Positions 22,060 to 32,169 of a stretch of 64,000 nucleotides of DNA are shown here, piece after piece. Numbering within the stretch: the stretch's first letter is position 1; each line of letters starts with the position of its first letter. The DNA is taken from assembly GCF_028372415.1 (NCBI RefSeq), contig NC_092878.1, forward strand, positions 4,491,501-4,555,500, given 5' to 3'. Under the pieces are notes generated by a model. The model ran no database searches. It worked only from the letters and a program-made list of their open reading frames with translations, and was not told where the DNA came from. The position numbers and the translations under genes are program-made. Source of the stretch: Notamacropus eugenii (Eukaryota > Chordata > Mammalia > Diprotodontia > Macropodidae).

Positions 22060-22370
22060 AAAGCTAGCAGGATGTGGAAAAAACATTGGATCTTGGGAGA
22101 TCAGGATTCAGTCCAGCCTCTCCCAGTAATTTGCTGGGTGACCTGGAGGTGCAATATCATCCAATGGTTTACTCAACTGTAAAATGGGGATCACAGTAGC
22201 ACCTACCTCCCAGAGTTGCTGGTTTAACAATGACTGAAGCTAGTATTGTGACAACAAAGCACAGATAATTGGGGGAGGGGGTATGCGTACAGGTGGAAGA
22301 GAGGGATGATGAAAACACCTGTTTCCTGGGGTTGTGGTGAGTATCAAATGAGATAATGTCAACATAACAG
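22060..22370 (+). mobile_element. MIR SINE, partly duplicated or interrupted
   Basis: The core 'gctgggtgacctggaggtgc', 'ctcaactgtaaaatgggg' and 'cctacctcccagagttgctg' is followed by unrelated sequence and then MIR-like 3' text, 'gagtatcaaatgagataatg' (22340-22360). An insertion of about 100 bases near 22220-22320 explains this. Confidence 0.6.
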
Positions 22371-22705
22371 GTAGCCATGATTAGAAATTAATCCATAGAG
22401 TGTATAACCAATTATGATTAGCTAAGATTTAATTTGAATTTTCCGTAACTCTGCGCCCTTTATCTCTGATCTGTATCTTGTCAGTAAGGAAGTTCTGATT
22501 TCCTTTGTCATTCTCAAACAAGAATCATAAAGACATTTTTTAAAAAATTCTGAGAAGATTTAAGAAGGAGGGCCAGAAGGAATCACAAATAAACAGGACA
22601 GCTTTGAAAATTATATGTTGAACTTATTATATATTTCAAGTGAAAAGCAAGCCATATGTAACAGAGCTTTGCAGTTTTATGTACAATGCTTTTTCCCTGT
22701 TCTAA

Positions 22706-22765
22706 TATATATGTGTATATGTATAGATACATACATACATATATATATATACATATATATATATG
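22706..22765. repeat. TA-rich low-complexity tract
   Basis: 'atatatgtgtatatg' and 'catatatatatata' units. Such tracts melt easily and often vary in length. Confidence 0.85.
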
Positions 22766-22809
22766 CTCATTTTCTTTGGTTCAGAATTTTTAAAAATCAT
22801 TTTACAAAA

Positions 22810-22960
22810 CGGGAATCATAGATTCACCCCAGAAAGGAATCTATTCCAACCTTCTCATTTTACAGATGAGAAAATTAAGACCTAGGGTAAGTTGACTGCC
22901 CAAGGTCACACAGGTAAGTAAGCATCAGAGACAAGATTTGAACCTAATTTTTTTGGCCAG
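22810..22960 (-). mobile_element. MIR SINE fragment
   Basis: Plus-strand reading: 'ccaaccttctcattttacag', 'atgagaaaattaagacc', 'cccaaggtcacacaggtaag', reverse MIR core. Confidence 0.75.
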
Positions 22961-23504
22961 AATCAGAGCTCCTTTTCTCCTCCCTCTACCTTCCCACTTC
23001 ACCATGTTGAACATTGAAGAGCTGCTCTGGGTCCGACAATAACATTTTAATGAATTCCTCTTAGATAATAAATTTAGCTACCCGGATTAGAAGCATTCAG
23101 TTTTATGTTGTTGACACTTTTTTTCCAAATCCTTCTTCTGCAGTGGTTAACACATTAAGGGCTGAATGAACATCATGCCAAGTTGACTGTATCTATGGGT
23201 CAATCGCTTCTAACTAGGTCAGACAGAGAAATTGATGGCATGCTAATGGAGAACAGCGGGACCTCTGTTGTGGGGACAGCTGGAGGAAAGGGTCAGGGAT
23301 CTCTCAGCAATTACAAAAACCTCAATTTACCAAAGAGTTCAAAGGCATTTAAAGGAAATATTCCTTTACTCCCAGTAAATGAGTGTTAGGTAGAAAGGAT
23401 GATAACATTTAGATTTCAAGATTTTGAGTTGGTGTCCCCCTTGACATTTTTTCAAGACGATTCTCCAGGACCCAGAGAAATAGTGAAGCCACCTAAGTCA
23501 GCTG
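22961..23504. other. No recognisable feature
   Basis: A 68-codon frame at 23183-23389 (starting MTVSMGQSLL) has no recognisable domain. I see no named repeat. Confidence 0.4.
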
Positions 23505-23640
23505 GGTGGCGCAGTGGATAGAGCCCCAGCCAGAGAGTCGATGGAACCTGAGTTCAAATGTGGTCTGTGTAACCTTGGACAAAGTATTTTACCTCTTCGG
23601 GCCTCAATTTCTTCATCTATAAGATGAAGGGTTAGACTAA
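23505..23640 (+). mobile_element. CORE-SINE, tRNA-like head and core
   Basis: It starts with the tRNA-like head 'cagctgggtggcgcagtgga' and 'tagagccccagcc', then 'acctgagttcaaatgtgg' and 'gggcctcaatttcttcatct'. The RTE-like tail is absent. Confidence 0.8.
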
Positions 23641-24170
23641 ATTAATCTTTCAATCATTCAGCAAGCATTTATTGAAACTCTTCTAGATCTTGTGTATACA
23701 GAGACAAAGGTGAGGCAGTTCCTGTGTTCAAGGAGTTTACGTTCTTCTGGGGGAGAGGTATATGACATGTTCACGGATAAGTAAATTTAAGTTATATACA
23801 AGATATGTATATATGCACATATGTGTATATGTGACATATGTATATATAAATATACACATATATGCATACATATACATGACAGACACTAACACCGGGGAGA
23901 GTTAGGAAAAATAGGAATTTAGGAGGTAGGATTTAAGTTAATCCTTAAAGTTGGTTGGGGATAGAGGTGGGCAGAGAGGACATTCTAGGCAGGGGGCACA
24001 GGCCATGTAAAAGCTAAGATGGCCTTTGGAATGCTGAGTTCAGGGAACAGGAAGAGCGTTTGACTAGAATGTAGAATGCACGCAGGAGAGAAATGTGAAA
24101 TCAACCCCGAAAGATTGCCTAGGGTCAGATCATGAAGGGCTTTGCTAATTATCATAAGAATACTTACTAT
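23641..24170 (+). repeat. Unassigned ancient repeat family (first part)
   Basis: 'tcattcagcaagcatttatt', 'ttcctgtgttcaaggagttt', then a TA/CA-rich stretch (about 23795-23880), then 'ggaggtaggatttaagttaa', 'ggacattctaggcagggggc' and 'cagatcatgaagggctttgc'. The order equals that of 51635-52040. Confidence 0.6.
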
Positions 24171-24411
24171 GGTTAGCACTCTTTAAGGTTTGCAATGGGG
24201 CTTTACAGATATCATCTCATTTGATCTCACGACAACCCTATGAAGTAGATGCAACTATTACTCCCATTTTACAGATGAGGAACCTGTAGCAGATGGTGCT
24301 TAAATGACTTGCCTTGGGTCACACAACTAGGAAGTATTTGAAGTTGAATTTGAACTCAAGTCTTCTGATTCTAGGGCCAGTGCTCTATCTACTGTGCCAC
24401 CTAGCTGCCAA
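24171..24411 (-). mobile_element. MIR-type CORE-SINE, complete, nested
   Basis: Plus-strand reading: 'ctctttaaggtttgcaatgg', 'tctcatttgatctcacgaca', 'ccattttacagatgaggaac', 'gggtcacacaactaggaagt', and the tRNA-like head ending 'ctgtgccacctagctgcc'. It lies between two parts of the unassigned repeat, so it inserted later than that repeat. Confidence 0.8.
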
Positions 24412-24620
24412 TATTATGGTAACTGGCTTTAAATGCCAAACAGCGAAAGCTGTGGTTTATCTTAGAGCTAACGGGGCAAGGGAAGTTTCCAGAGCGAGGA
24501 ACTGACATGTTCAGAGCTGTGGTTTAGGAATAGCCATTTAGTTATTGACGTGGTCCAGGTGAAGAGGATGGGATATACAGGTGAACTTCCTACCTCCTCT
24601 GGCAGGATGATGGAGGTGAC
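24412..24620 (+). repeat. Unassigned ancient repeat family (continuation)
   Basis: 'ggctttaaatgccaaacagc', 'ggaactgacatgttcagagc' and 'tgacgtggtccaggtgaaga' continue the family order interrupted at 24170. The counterpart in the long copy is 52050-52350. Confidence 0.5.
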
Positions 24621-24779
24621 AACACAGAGGAAAGGAGAAGGGGGGTGAGGGGGAGAGCAAGCAAAGGATGCTGAGTTAGGTATTTTTGAAGATACAGAAG
24701 ATAAAAGAGATTCTATGTTGAATCATAGATCTTTAAAAGGTAAAGTTTCTCTTGCACGTTATAAAGGGGAGGCCATCAG

Positions 24780-25020
24780 CTTTCTGTGGCACCTAGATGT
24801 TGCAGTACATGGTTAGCCTTGGAATTAGAAAGGCCTGAATTCAGCTCAGACATTAGCTCCATGACCATGGGCAAGTTACTTAACCTCTCAGCCTCAGTCT
24901 CATTTGCAAAATGGGCACAATGAAGTCTATATGGCAGAGTTGTTGTGAAGATCAACCAAGAGTGACATCTGTAAGGAAATGGGTGAACCTTAAAGCTTTA
25001 TATGAACGCTAGCTATTATT
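24780..25020 (+). mobile_element. MIR SINE
   Basis: 'tgaccatgggcaagttactt', 'aacctctcagcctcagtctc', 'tttgcaaaatgggcacaatg' and the 3' part 'agagttgttgtgaagatcaa', 'ccttaaagctttatatgaac' give an almost complete MIR. Confidence 0.8.
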
Positions 25021-25218
25021 ATGAAGAAACCTGCATGTTCGGGACTTATTAAAAATTATTTAGGAATGAACAAGGTACCCATACCTTGAGCAGTGCTTGG
25101 CACATTTGTTGTTTAGTCACTCAACCACGTCTTTATGCTCCATAGCACAAGAAGACCTTCCTTTCTTCCCCTCTCTCCCAAACTCTGTCCAAGCTTATGT
25201 TGGCTACTTTCATGATGC

Positions 25219-25236
25219 TATCTATCTATCTGTCTG

Positions 25237-25307
<71 letters not shown>
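25219..25307. repeat. (TCTA)n microsatellite inside the RTE 3' end
   Basis: About 22 tetranucleotide units with a few 'tctg' variants at the left end. It sits between RTE coding remnants and the RTE 3' tail. Confidence 0.97.
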
Positions 25308-25308
<1 letters not shown>

Positions 25309-26035
25309 ATCCTCTGCCATCTCTTCTCCTTTTTGCCTTCAATCTTTTCCAACATCAGGGTCTTTTCCAATGAGTCCCATCTTCTCATTATGTGGCTAAA
25401 GTATTTAAGTTTCAGCTTCAGTATTTGTCCTCCCAATGAACAATCTGCACTCATTTCTTTAAGTATTAACTGATTTGATCTCCTGCTGTCCAAAGGATTA
25501 TCAGAAGTTTTCTCCAGCATCACAATTTGAAAGCATTGATTCTGTGGCAGATAGATTCTGTGGTAGATAGAATGCCTGAAGAACTATGGACAGAGGTTCA
25601 CAATATTATACAGAAGGTAGCAGCAAAAAACATTCCAAAGAAAAAGAAGAGAGAGTCCAACTCTCACAGTCATACTTTGCTACTGGAAAAAACCACAGCT
25701 TTGCCTACATGGACCTTTGTCAGCAAGCTGATGTCTCCACCTTTTGGTATGGTGTCCAGATTTGCCATAGCTTTCCTTCCAAGGAGCCAAATGTCTTTCA
25801 GTTTCATAACTGCCATTGCCATATACAGTGATCTTTGAGCCCAAGAACATAAAATCTGACACTGCTTCCATTTCTTCTCTATTTGCCAGGAAACAATGGG
25901 ACCAGTTTTTAAATGTTAAGCTTCAAACCAGCTTTTACACTTTCCTCTTTCACCCTCATAAAGAGATTTCTTCATTCTTCCTCATGTTCTGCCTTCCAAG
26001 TAGTATTATCTGCTTCTCTGAGACCATTGATATTT

Positions 26036-26887
26036 CTTTTTTACAAAATATATCTTATTTTTTAAAATTTTATTTATTTTTAGTTTTTAGCATTCATGTC
26101 CATAAGATTTTGAGTTTCAAATTTTCTCCCCATCTCTCTCTCCTCCCACCTCAAGATAGCATGTAATTTGATATAGGCTCTACATATACTCATACTGAAC
26201 CTATTTGCACATTAGTCATGTTGTAAAGAAGAATTAAAACCAATGGGAGAAACCATGAGGAAAAAGAAACAAAAAGAAAAAAGAAAGAAATCAAATAATA
26301 TGCTTCCATCTGCATTCAAACTCCATAGTTTTGTTTTGTTTTTTTTCTGGATATGGGTAGCATTTTCCATCATGAGTCCTTTGGAGTTATCCTGGATCCT
26401 TGCATTGCTAAGAGATGTCTATCAACGGTTAGTCTTTGCACATTATGGCTGTTATTGTGTACAATGTTATCCTGGTTCTGGTCACTTCATTCAGCATCAG
26501 TTCATTGAAGTCTTTCCAGGTTTTTCTGAAGTCTGCCTGTTCATTATTTCTTATAGCACAATAGTATTCCATAACATTCATATGCCACAACTTGTTCGAC
26601 CATTCTCCAACTGATGGGTATCCCCTGAATTTCCAATTCTTTGCTAACACAAAAAGAGCTGTTATAAATATTTTTATGCGTGTGGGTCTTTTCCCCATTT
26701 TTATGATATCTTTGGGTTACAGCCCAAGAAGTGGTATTGCTGGATCAAAGAGTATGCACAGGTTTATAGCCCTTTGGGCATAGTTCCAAATAGCTCTCCT
26801 GTTGGATCAGTTCACATCTCCACCAACAATGCATTAGTGTTCCAGTATTCCCACATCTTCCCTAGCATTTATAATTTTCCTGTTTTG
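26036..26887 (-). mobile_element. L1 LINE, 5'-truncated, nested in RTE
   Basis: The minus strand shows the ORF2 C-terminus (GYPSVGEWSNKLWHMNVMEY and YCAIRNNEQADFRKTWKDFN at 26698-26429) and a 3' UTR ending in an A-tail near 26090-26036. Imperfect flanking duplications, 'gagaccattgatattt' (26020-26035) and 'gaaactgttgatattt' (26888-26903), match at 13 of 16 positions and look like the target site. The RTE frame resumes on both sides. Confidence 0.85.
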
Positions 26888-26965
26888 TGAAACTGTTGAT
26901 ATTTGTCCTGGCAGCCTTAATTCTGGTTTTTGATTCATCTACCCTGGCATTTCACATGATATCCT

Positions 26966-27152
26966 CCACATATAAGTTTTTTTCCTTCCATTTTTTTTTT
27001 TTTGGAGGGAGGAAAGTAAAACAATTGGGATTAAGTGACTTCCCCAAGGTTACAGAGCTAGTCAATGCCAGGTGTGTGAGGCTGGATTTGCACTCAGGTC
27101 CTTCTGACTCCAGGGCCAGTGCTCTATTCACTGAGCCATCTAGCTGCCCCTC
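26966..27152 (-). mobile_element. CORE-SINE with A-tail, nested in RTE
   Basis: Plus-strand reading starts with a T-run (the A-tail), then 'ccccaaggttacagagctag', 'tgactccagggccagtgctc' and the head 'ctgagccatctagctgcccc'. It lacks the RTE-derived tail of the other SINE type. The RTE reading frame continues on both sides. Confidence 0.82.
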
Positions 27153-29599
27153 TGCATGTGAGTTAAATAAATAAGGTGACCATATGCAGCCTTGTTGTAC
27201 TCCTTCCCAATCTTAAACCAATTAGTTGTTCCATGTTTGGCTCTAACTGTTTCTTCTTGACCTGCATACAGGTTCCTCAAGAGACAAATAAGATGATGTG
27301 GTACTGCCATTTCTTTGAGGATTTGACACATTTTATTGTGATCCACACAGTCAAAGGCTTCAATGAGGCAGAAGTAGATGTGTGTTGGGCTTTTTTCTGG
27401 AACTCCCTTGGTTTTTTCCATAACACAACAAATGTTGGCAATTTAGTCTCTAGTTCCTCTGCCTCTCCAAAAACCAGCCTGCACTTCTCGTAATTCTTGG
27501 TTGACATATTGCTCAAGGCTAGCTTACAGAACCTTAAGTATTACCTTGCTGGTATGTAAGATGAGTACAATTGTGTGATAATTTGAACATTCTTTGGCAT
27601 TTCCCTTCTTTAGGATTGATCTTTTCCAAACTGGTTTTTTCTAATCCAGTGGCCACTGTTGAGTTTTCCAAATCTGCTGACACATTGATTGCAACACTTT
27701 CCTAGCATCATCTTTTAGGATTTTAAAGTGTTCAATTGTCATTCCGTCACTTCTACTAGTCTTATTGTTAGCATTGCTTCCTAAGGCCCATTGGACTTCA
27801 TCCTCCAAGATGTATGGTTCTAGATCAGGAACCACATCATCATGGTTATTGGTGATGTTAAGAACTTTGTTGTGTAGTTTTTTGTGTATTCTTGCCATCT
27901 ATTCTTAATCTCTTCTGCTTCTGTTAAGTCCCTACCATTTTTGTCTTTTATCATGCCCATTTTTTCATGAAACATTCCCTTGACATAGTTAATTTTCTTG
28001 AAGATTATCTCATCTTTCTCTTTGTATTGTTTTCTTCTATTTCTTTGCATTTCTCATTTAAGAAAACCTTCTTGTCTCTCATTTTTATTCTCTGGAATTC
28101 TGTTTTCAGTTGTTTATATCTTTCCCTTTCTGTGTTGCCTTTGGCTTTCCATCTTTCCTCAGCTATTTGTAAAGCCATATAAGTCAGCCATTTAGGTTTC
28201 TTGTTCTTTTTCTTTGGAATGTTTTTATTGCTACCTCCTGTACAATATTGTTAACCGTGTTGTGTCCACAAGCAGGCATTCTATCAATCAGATATAATCC
28301 TGTAAATTTATTCATTAGTTCCACTTCATAAAGGATATTATTTAGGTCATACCTATACAGTCTGATGGTTTCCCCTACTTTCTTCAATTTAAGTCTGAAT
28401 TTTGCAATAAAAAGCTCATGATCTGAGCCACAGTCAGCTCCAGGTCTTGTTTTAACTGACTGGATAACGTTTCTGCATCTTTGGCTGCAAAGTATATAAT
28501 CAGTCTGATTTCAGTATTAGCCATCTGGTCATGTCCATGTGTAGAGTCACCTTTTGGGCTGTTGAAAAGTAATGTTTGCTGTGACCAGTGACTTATCTTA
28601 ACAAAACTCTATTAGTCTGTGCCCTGCTTCATTTTGTACTTCAAGGTCAAACTTGCCTGTTATTCGAATTATCTTTTGATTTCCTACTTTCAGATTCCAA
28701 TCCCCTATGATAAATGTGATATCTTTTTTTTTGGTGTTATTTCTAGAAAATATTGTAGGTCTTCATAGAACTGATCAACTTTGGTCTCTTTGGCATCAGT
28801 GGTTGGAATATTGTCTCATGTTACTAAGATGTTGAATGATTTGCCTTGGATTTGAACAGAGATCATTTCATCATTTATGAGATTATACCACAGTGCTGTT
28901 TTTCTTTTTTATTGACTATGAGGGCCACTCTACTTCTTCTAAGGGATACTTGCCCATAGTAGTATATGTAATGGTCATATGAATTAAATTAACTCATTCT
29001 TATCCATTTAATTTCACTGACACTCAACATGGTAATGTTTAATCTTTTCAGTTCTTGTTTGACCACATCCAGCTTCCCTTGGTTCATAGATTTTACATTA
29101 CAGGTTCCTTTGCAGTTTTGATCTTTACAACATTATATTTCCCTTTTACCACCAGACATATCTGTGTCTGAGTTACCTTTGGGCTTTGGCCTTGCTGTTT
29201 TATTCTTTCTGGAGCTCCTTGTAGTTGTCCTCCACTCTTCCTCAGTAGTGTGTTGGATACTTCCTGAGAAATTTATCTTCTGGTGTCATATCTTTTATTA
29301 TTTTAATACTGTCCATGGGGTTTTTTTGGCAAAGATACTGGAGTTGTTTGCCATTTCCTTCTCCAGGGGATCACCTTTTGTTAGGACTCTTCACTATAAC
29401 CTGCCCATCTTGGGTAACCCTGCATAGCCTACCTCATAGTTTCATAGTAAGCACCTCCACCATGACAAGGTAGCAATCAATAAATATCTAGTAGGTGCTT
29501 AATTAAAGCTTGTTTACTGATTAGTAAACAGACAAGAATTTGATGTGCCTTTCAGATTGTGACCGCTGTTAGGTCAGCTATTTTTTAAAAGTTATAATG

Positions 29600-29755
29600 C
29601 CTCAGTTAACAAATGTTCCTTAAAGTTATGAATGTGAATGTGGGTAAATTACTTCACCTGTCCAAATTTATTTCCTTGTCCTTCAAAAAGGAGATTGGGC
29701 TAGATGATTGCTAAAGTCCCTCCTAGCTCTAACATTTCATGACTTTATGCATCTT
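29600..29755 (+). mobile_element. MIR SINE fragment
   Basis: 'gggtaaattacttcacctgt', 'ccaaatttatttccttgtcc' and 'aaagtccctcctagctctaa' are a decayed MIR core and tail. Confidence 0.5.
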
Positions 29756-30629
29756 GGAAGAAATATCAAGAGAAAAAAAGATGTCTGTTTAAAAAGCACT
29801 ATGAGAGCAAATGGGAGAAATCAATTGAATTCCTTACTTTCTCAAAGCCTGAGATCCCTTCCATGGAGTTAGACAGATACATAGGCCTTATCCCTTAGGA
29901 TGTGTGCGTTGCTAGAATGACACAATAACTCCTGATTGGCTTCTTTCATTTCCAAAACAGAGTTTAGGTCTGGCTCGCTCTGAAATGTGAGCAACAGAGA
30001 CCTTCTAGCTCCTATTGAAAATGAATAGACCGAGCCAAGATGGAGAAGTAGAGTCAGTAATCTAGCCATTCTCCCAACATGCATCTTCAAGAAATTTTAA
30101 AATAATACATCACATTGAATTGTGGAGCAGCATAGCCATTAAAAGGCAGGTTGAGATATTTTTCCAGTCTAAGACAACAACTTGAGAAGCTGAAAGAAGA
30201 GGTCTGTGACACTGGGGTAGGGATCAGCCCAGAAAACATGTGGCAACAACCCTAGACGTGGTCCTAGGAGACAGCTGCAATAACAACAGCAGCAGTAGCA
30301 GCTTTGGGAGCTCTTAGCCCAGAGACTTTGCAGGGCAGTGCTTGAGGCTATGGGGAAGCAGGGGTCCTTCCTGGGTAAAAACCTGAGTGAAGGCCAGACG
30401 AATGGTGACCACATCTCTCTTCAATCACACTACCTTGGAATCACTAAAAACTCACAGACCCCAGAAATAGCTATGGAAACAGTAGCATGAAAAAGCCCGA
30501 AACTTGGGATAGAGTTTCTCTACTGCTAAGTGAGCAGAACCCAGCTTTAACATAAAGTTACAAAGCAAGAAATCATCTGGGAAGAAAAATGATCAAACAA
30601 CAAAAAAAGAACCTGACCATAAAAAGCTA

Positions 30630-31550
30630 CTATGGTAACAGGGAAGATCAAGACACAAAGTCAGAAGAATACAACTGATGTCAAAGCAGGAACAAACAAA
30701 CCCTCAAAGGAAAAAAAAATGCAAATTGGACAAGCCTTGCAAGAATTTTTACAAGAATTAGATAAAGAAGTAAGAGTGGTAGAGGGAAAATTGGTAAAAA
30801 AAAAAAAAAAAACAAAAAACAAAAAACAAAACCAACTTAACATCTTGGTAAAAGAGGCACAAGAATTCACTGAAGAAAAGAACTCCTTATAAAGCAGAAT
30901 TGGCCAAATGGGGAAAGAGGTACAAAAGTGGAAGCTAATGACTTCATGAGACATCAAGAAACAAAAAAGCAAAGAAAAAAGCAAAAACATAGAAGAAAGT
31001 GTGACATTTATCAGAAAAAGAATTGACCTGGAAAATAGATTGAGGAGAGCTAATTTAATAATTATTAGACTACCTGAAAGTCATGATCCAAAAAGAGGCT
31101 AAAGATTGTATTTCAAGAAATTATCAAGGAAAATTGCCCCCTCCCACAGTACTTTAGAACAAGAGGATAAAATAGAAATTGAAAGAATCCCCTAATCACC
31201 TCCTGAAAAAGATCTCAAAATGAAAACTTTCAGGAACATTCCAGCCAAATTCCAGAGTTGCCTAGTCAAGGAGAAAATATTACAAGCACTTAGAAAAAAA
31301 ATTCAAATATTGTGGAGCCAGAGTCAGGAGCACACAAGATTTAGCTAGATTGGAAGGCTTGGAATATGATATTCCAGAAGGCAAAGGAACTACAATTACA
31401 ACTAAAAATAACCTGCTCAGCAAAACTGAGCATAATCCTTCAGGGGAGAAAAATAGATATTTAATGAAATAAAGGACTTTCAAGTATTGCTGATGAAAAG
31501 ATGAGAGCTGAATAGAAAATCTGACATTCAAACACAAGACTCAAGAGAAG
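30630..31550 (+). pseudogene. L1 ORF1 remnant
   Basis: The frame at 30632-30892 reads IGQALQEFLQELDKEVRVVE and ends in EAQEFTEEKNSL, a Lys/Glu-rich coiled-coil start of ORF1. Downstream, broken frames show counterparts of the RRM/C-terminal part (for example 'cctcctgaaaaagatctc' at 31199, equivalent to PPERDP in the other L1). Frameshifts and stops are frequent. Boundaries are estimates. Confidence 0.65.
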
Positions 31551-31884
31551 TTTAAAAACATAAACAGAAAAGAAGTCATAAGGGATTTACTAAAGTTTAA
31601 ATTGTTTACATTCTTATATGGGAAGATGATATGTGTAACTGTTAAGAACTTTATCATTATATTAGGGCAATTAGAAGGAGTCTATATAGACAAAGGGCAT
31701 GGGTATGAGTCAGTTCTGTTGGAATCTAAAAAAAATGAAGTAGTGAGAAAGAGGAATGCACAGGGAGAGAAAGAATGGGGAAAATTATCTCACATAAAAG
31801 ATGTGCACAAGAGCTTTTATAATGGAGGGGGAAATTTGGGTTGGTAGGCAGCACTTGAATCTTACTCTCATCTGAGAGGGAAGA

Positions 31885-31960
31885 ATACATACATATACAC
31901 ATACACATATACATATGTGTGTATACATGATATATGCAAATATACATGCATACACATTTA
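31885..31960. repeat. TA/CA-rich tract in L1 inter-ORF region
   Basis: Units of 'acatatacacata' occupy the spacer between ORF1 and ORF2 of the plus-strand L1. Confidence 0.8.
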
Positions 31961-32169
31961 GTTGGGTGTAGAAATCTAGCTTACCTAAGAGAGAAATAGG
32001 AGGGGAAGGAGATAAGAAAAAAAAAGGAGTGGTGATGATAAAAGGAGTATGAGTTAAGAGAGGCAGAGGTTGGAAGCAAAATAGACTTTGAGGAGGAACA
32101 GGGTAAAAAGAGAGAGAGAAAAGGACAAACAGGATAAAATGGAATAGAGGGAAATACACAGTTATTAAT

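Larger units (their letters stand above)
25106..29480 (-). mobile_element. Near-complete RTE (BovB-clade) LINE with nested insertions
   Basis: RTE elements carry one ORF for an APE-type endonuclease and a reverse transcriptase. On the minus strand the order is: 5' region (29480-29160), endonuclease remnants (28900-28400), linker with GMFHEKMGMIKDKNGRDLTE and KNRWQEYT (28050-27820), reverse transcriptase with EAFDCVDHNKMCQILKEM and RNLYAGQEETVRAKHGTTNW (27421-27140), then the C-terminal part LKLKYFSHIMRRWDSLEKTL (25523-25302), and the RTE 3' tail at about 25106. Inserts are a SINE (about 26966-27152), an L1 fragment (26036-26887) and a TCTA tract. Without them the length is about 3.2 kb, close to a full element. 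The ORF is broken by many stops and shifts. Confidence 0.88.

Noticed and set aside
24171-24411. tRNA gene suggested by the SINE head
   Set aside because: The tRNA-like part belongs to the CORE-SINE and lacks a complete cloverleaf. The same applies to the other SINE heads in the window.
25816-26614. Plus-strand frames of 116 and 123 codons
   Set aside because: They are antisense to RTE and L1 sequence and cross a repeat boundary.
31785-32159. 124-codon minus-strand frame
   Set aside because: It is antisense to the L1 spacer and ORF2 start, rich in Phe/Ser/Pro because the plus strand is purine-rich.
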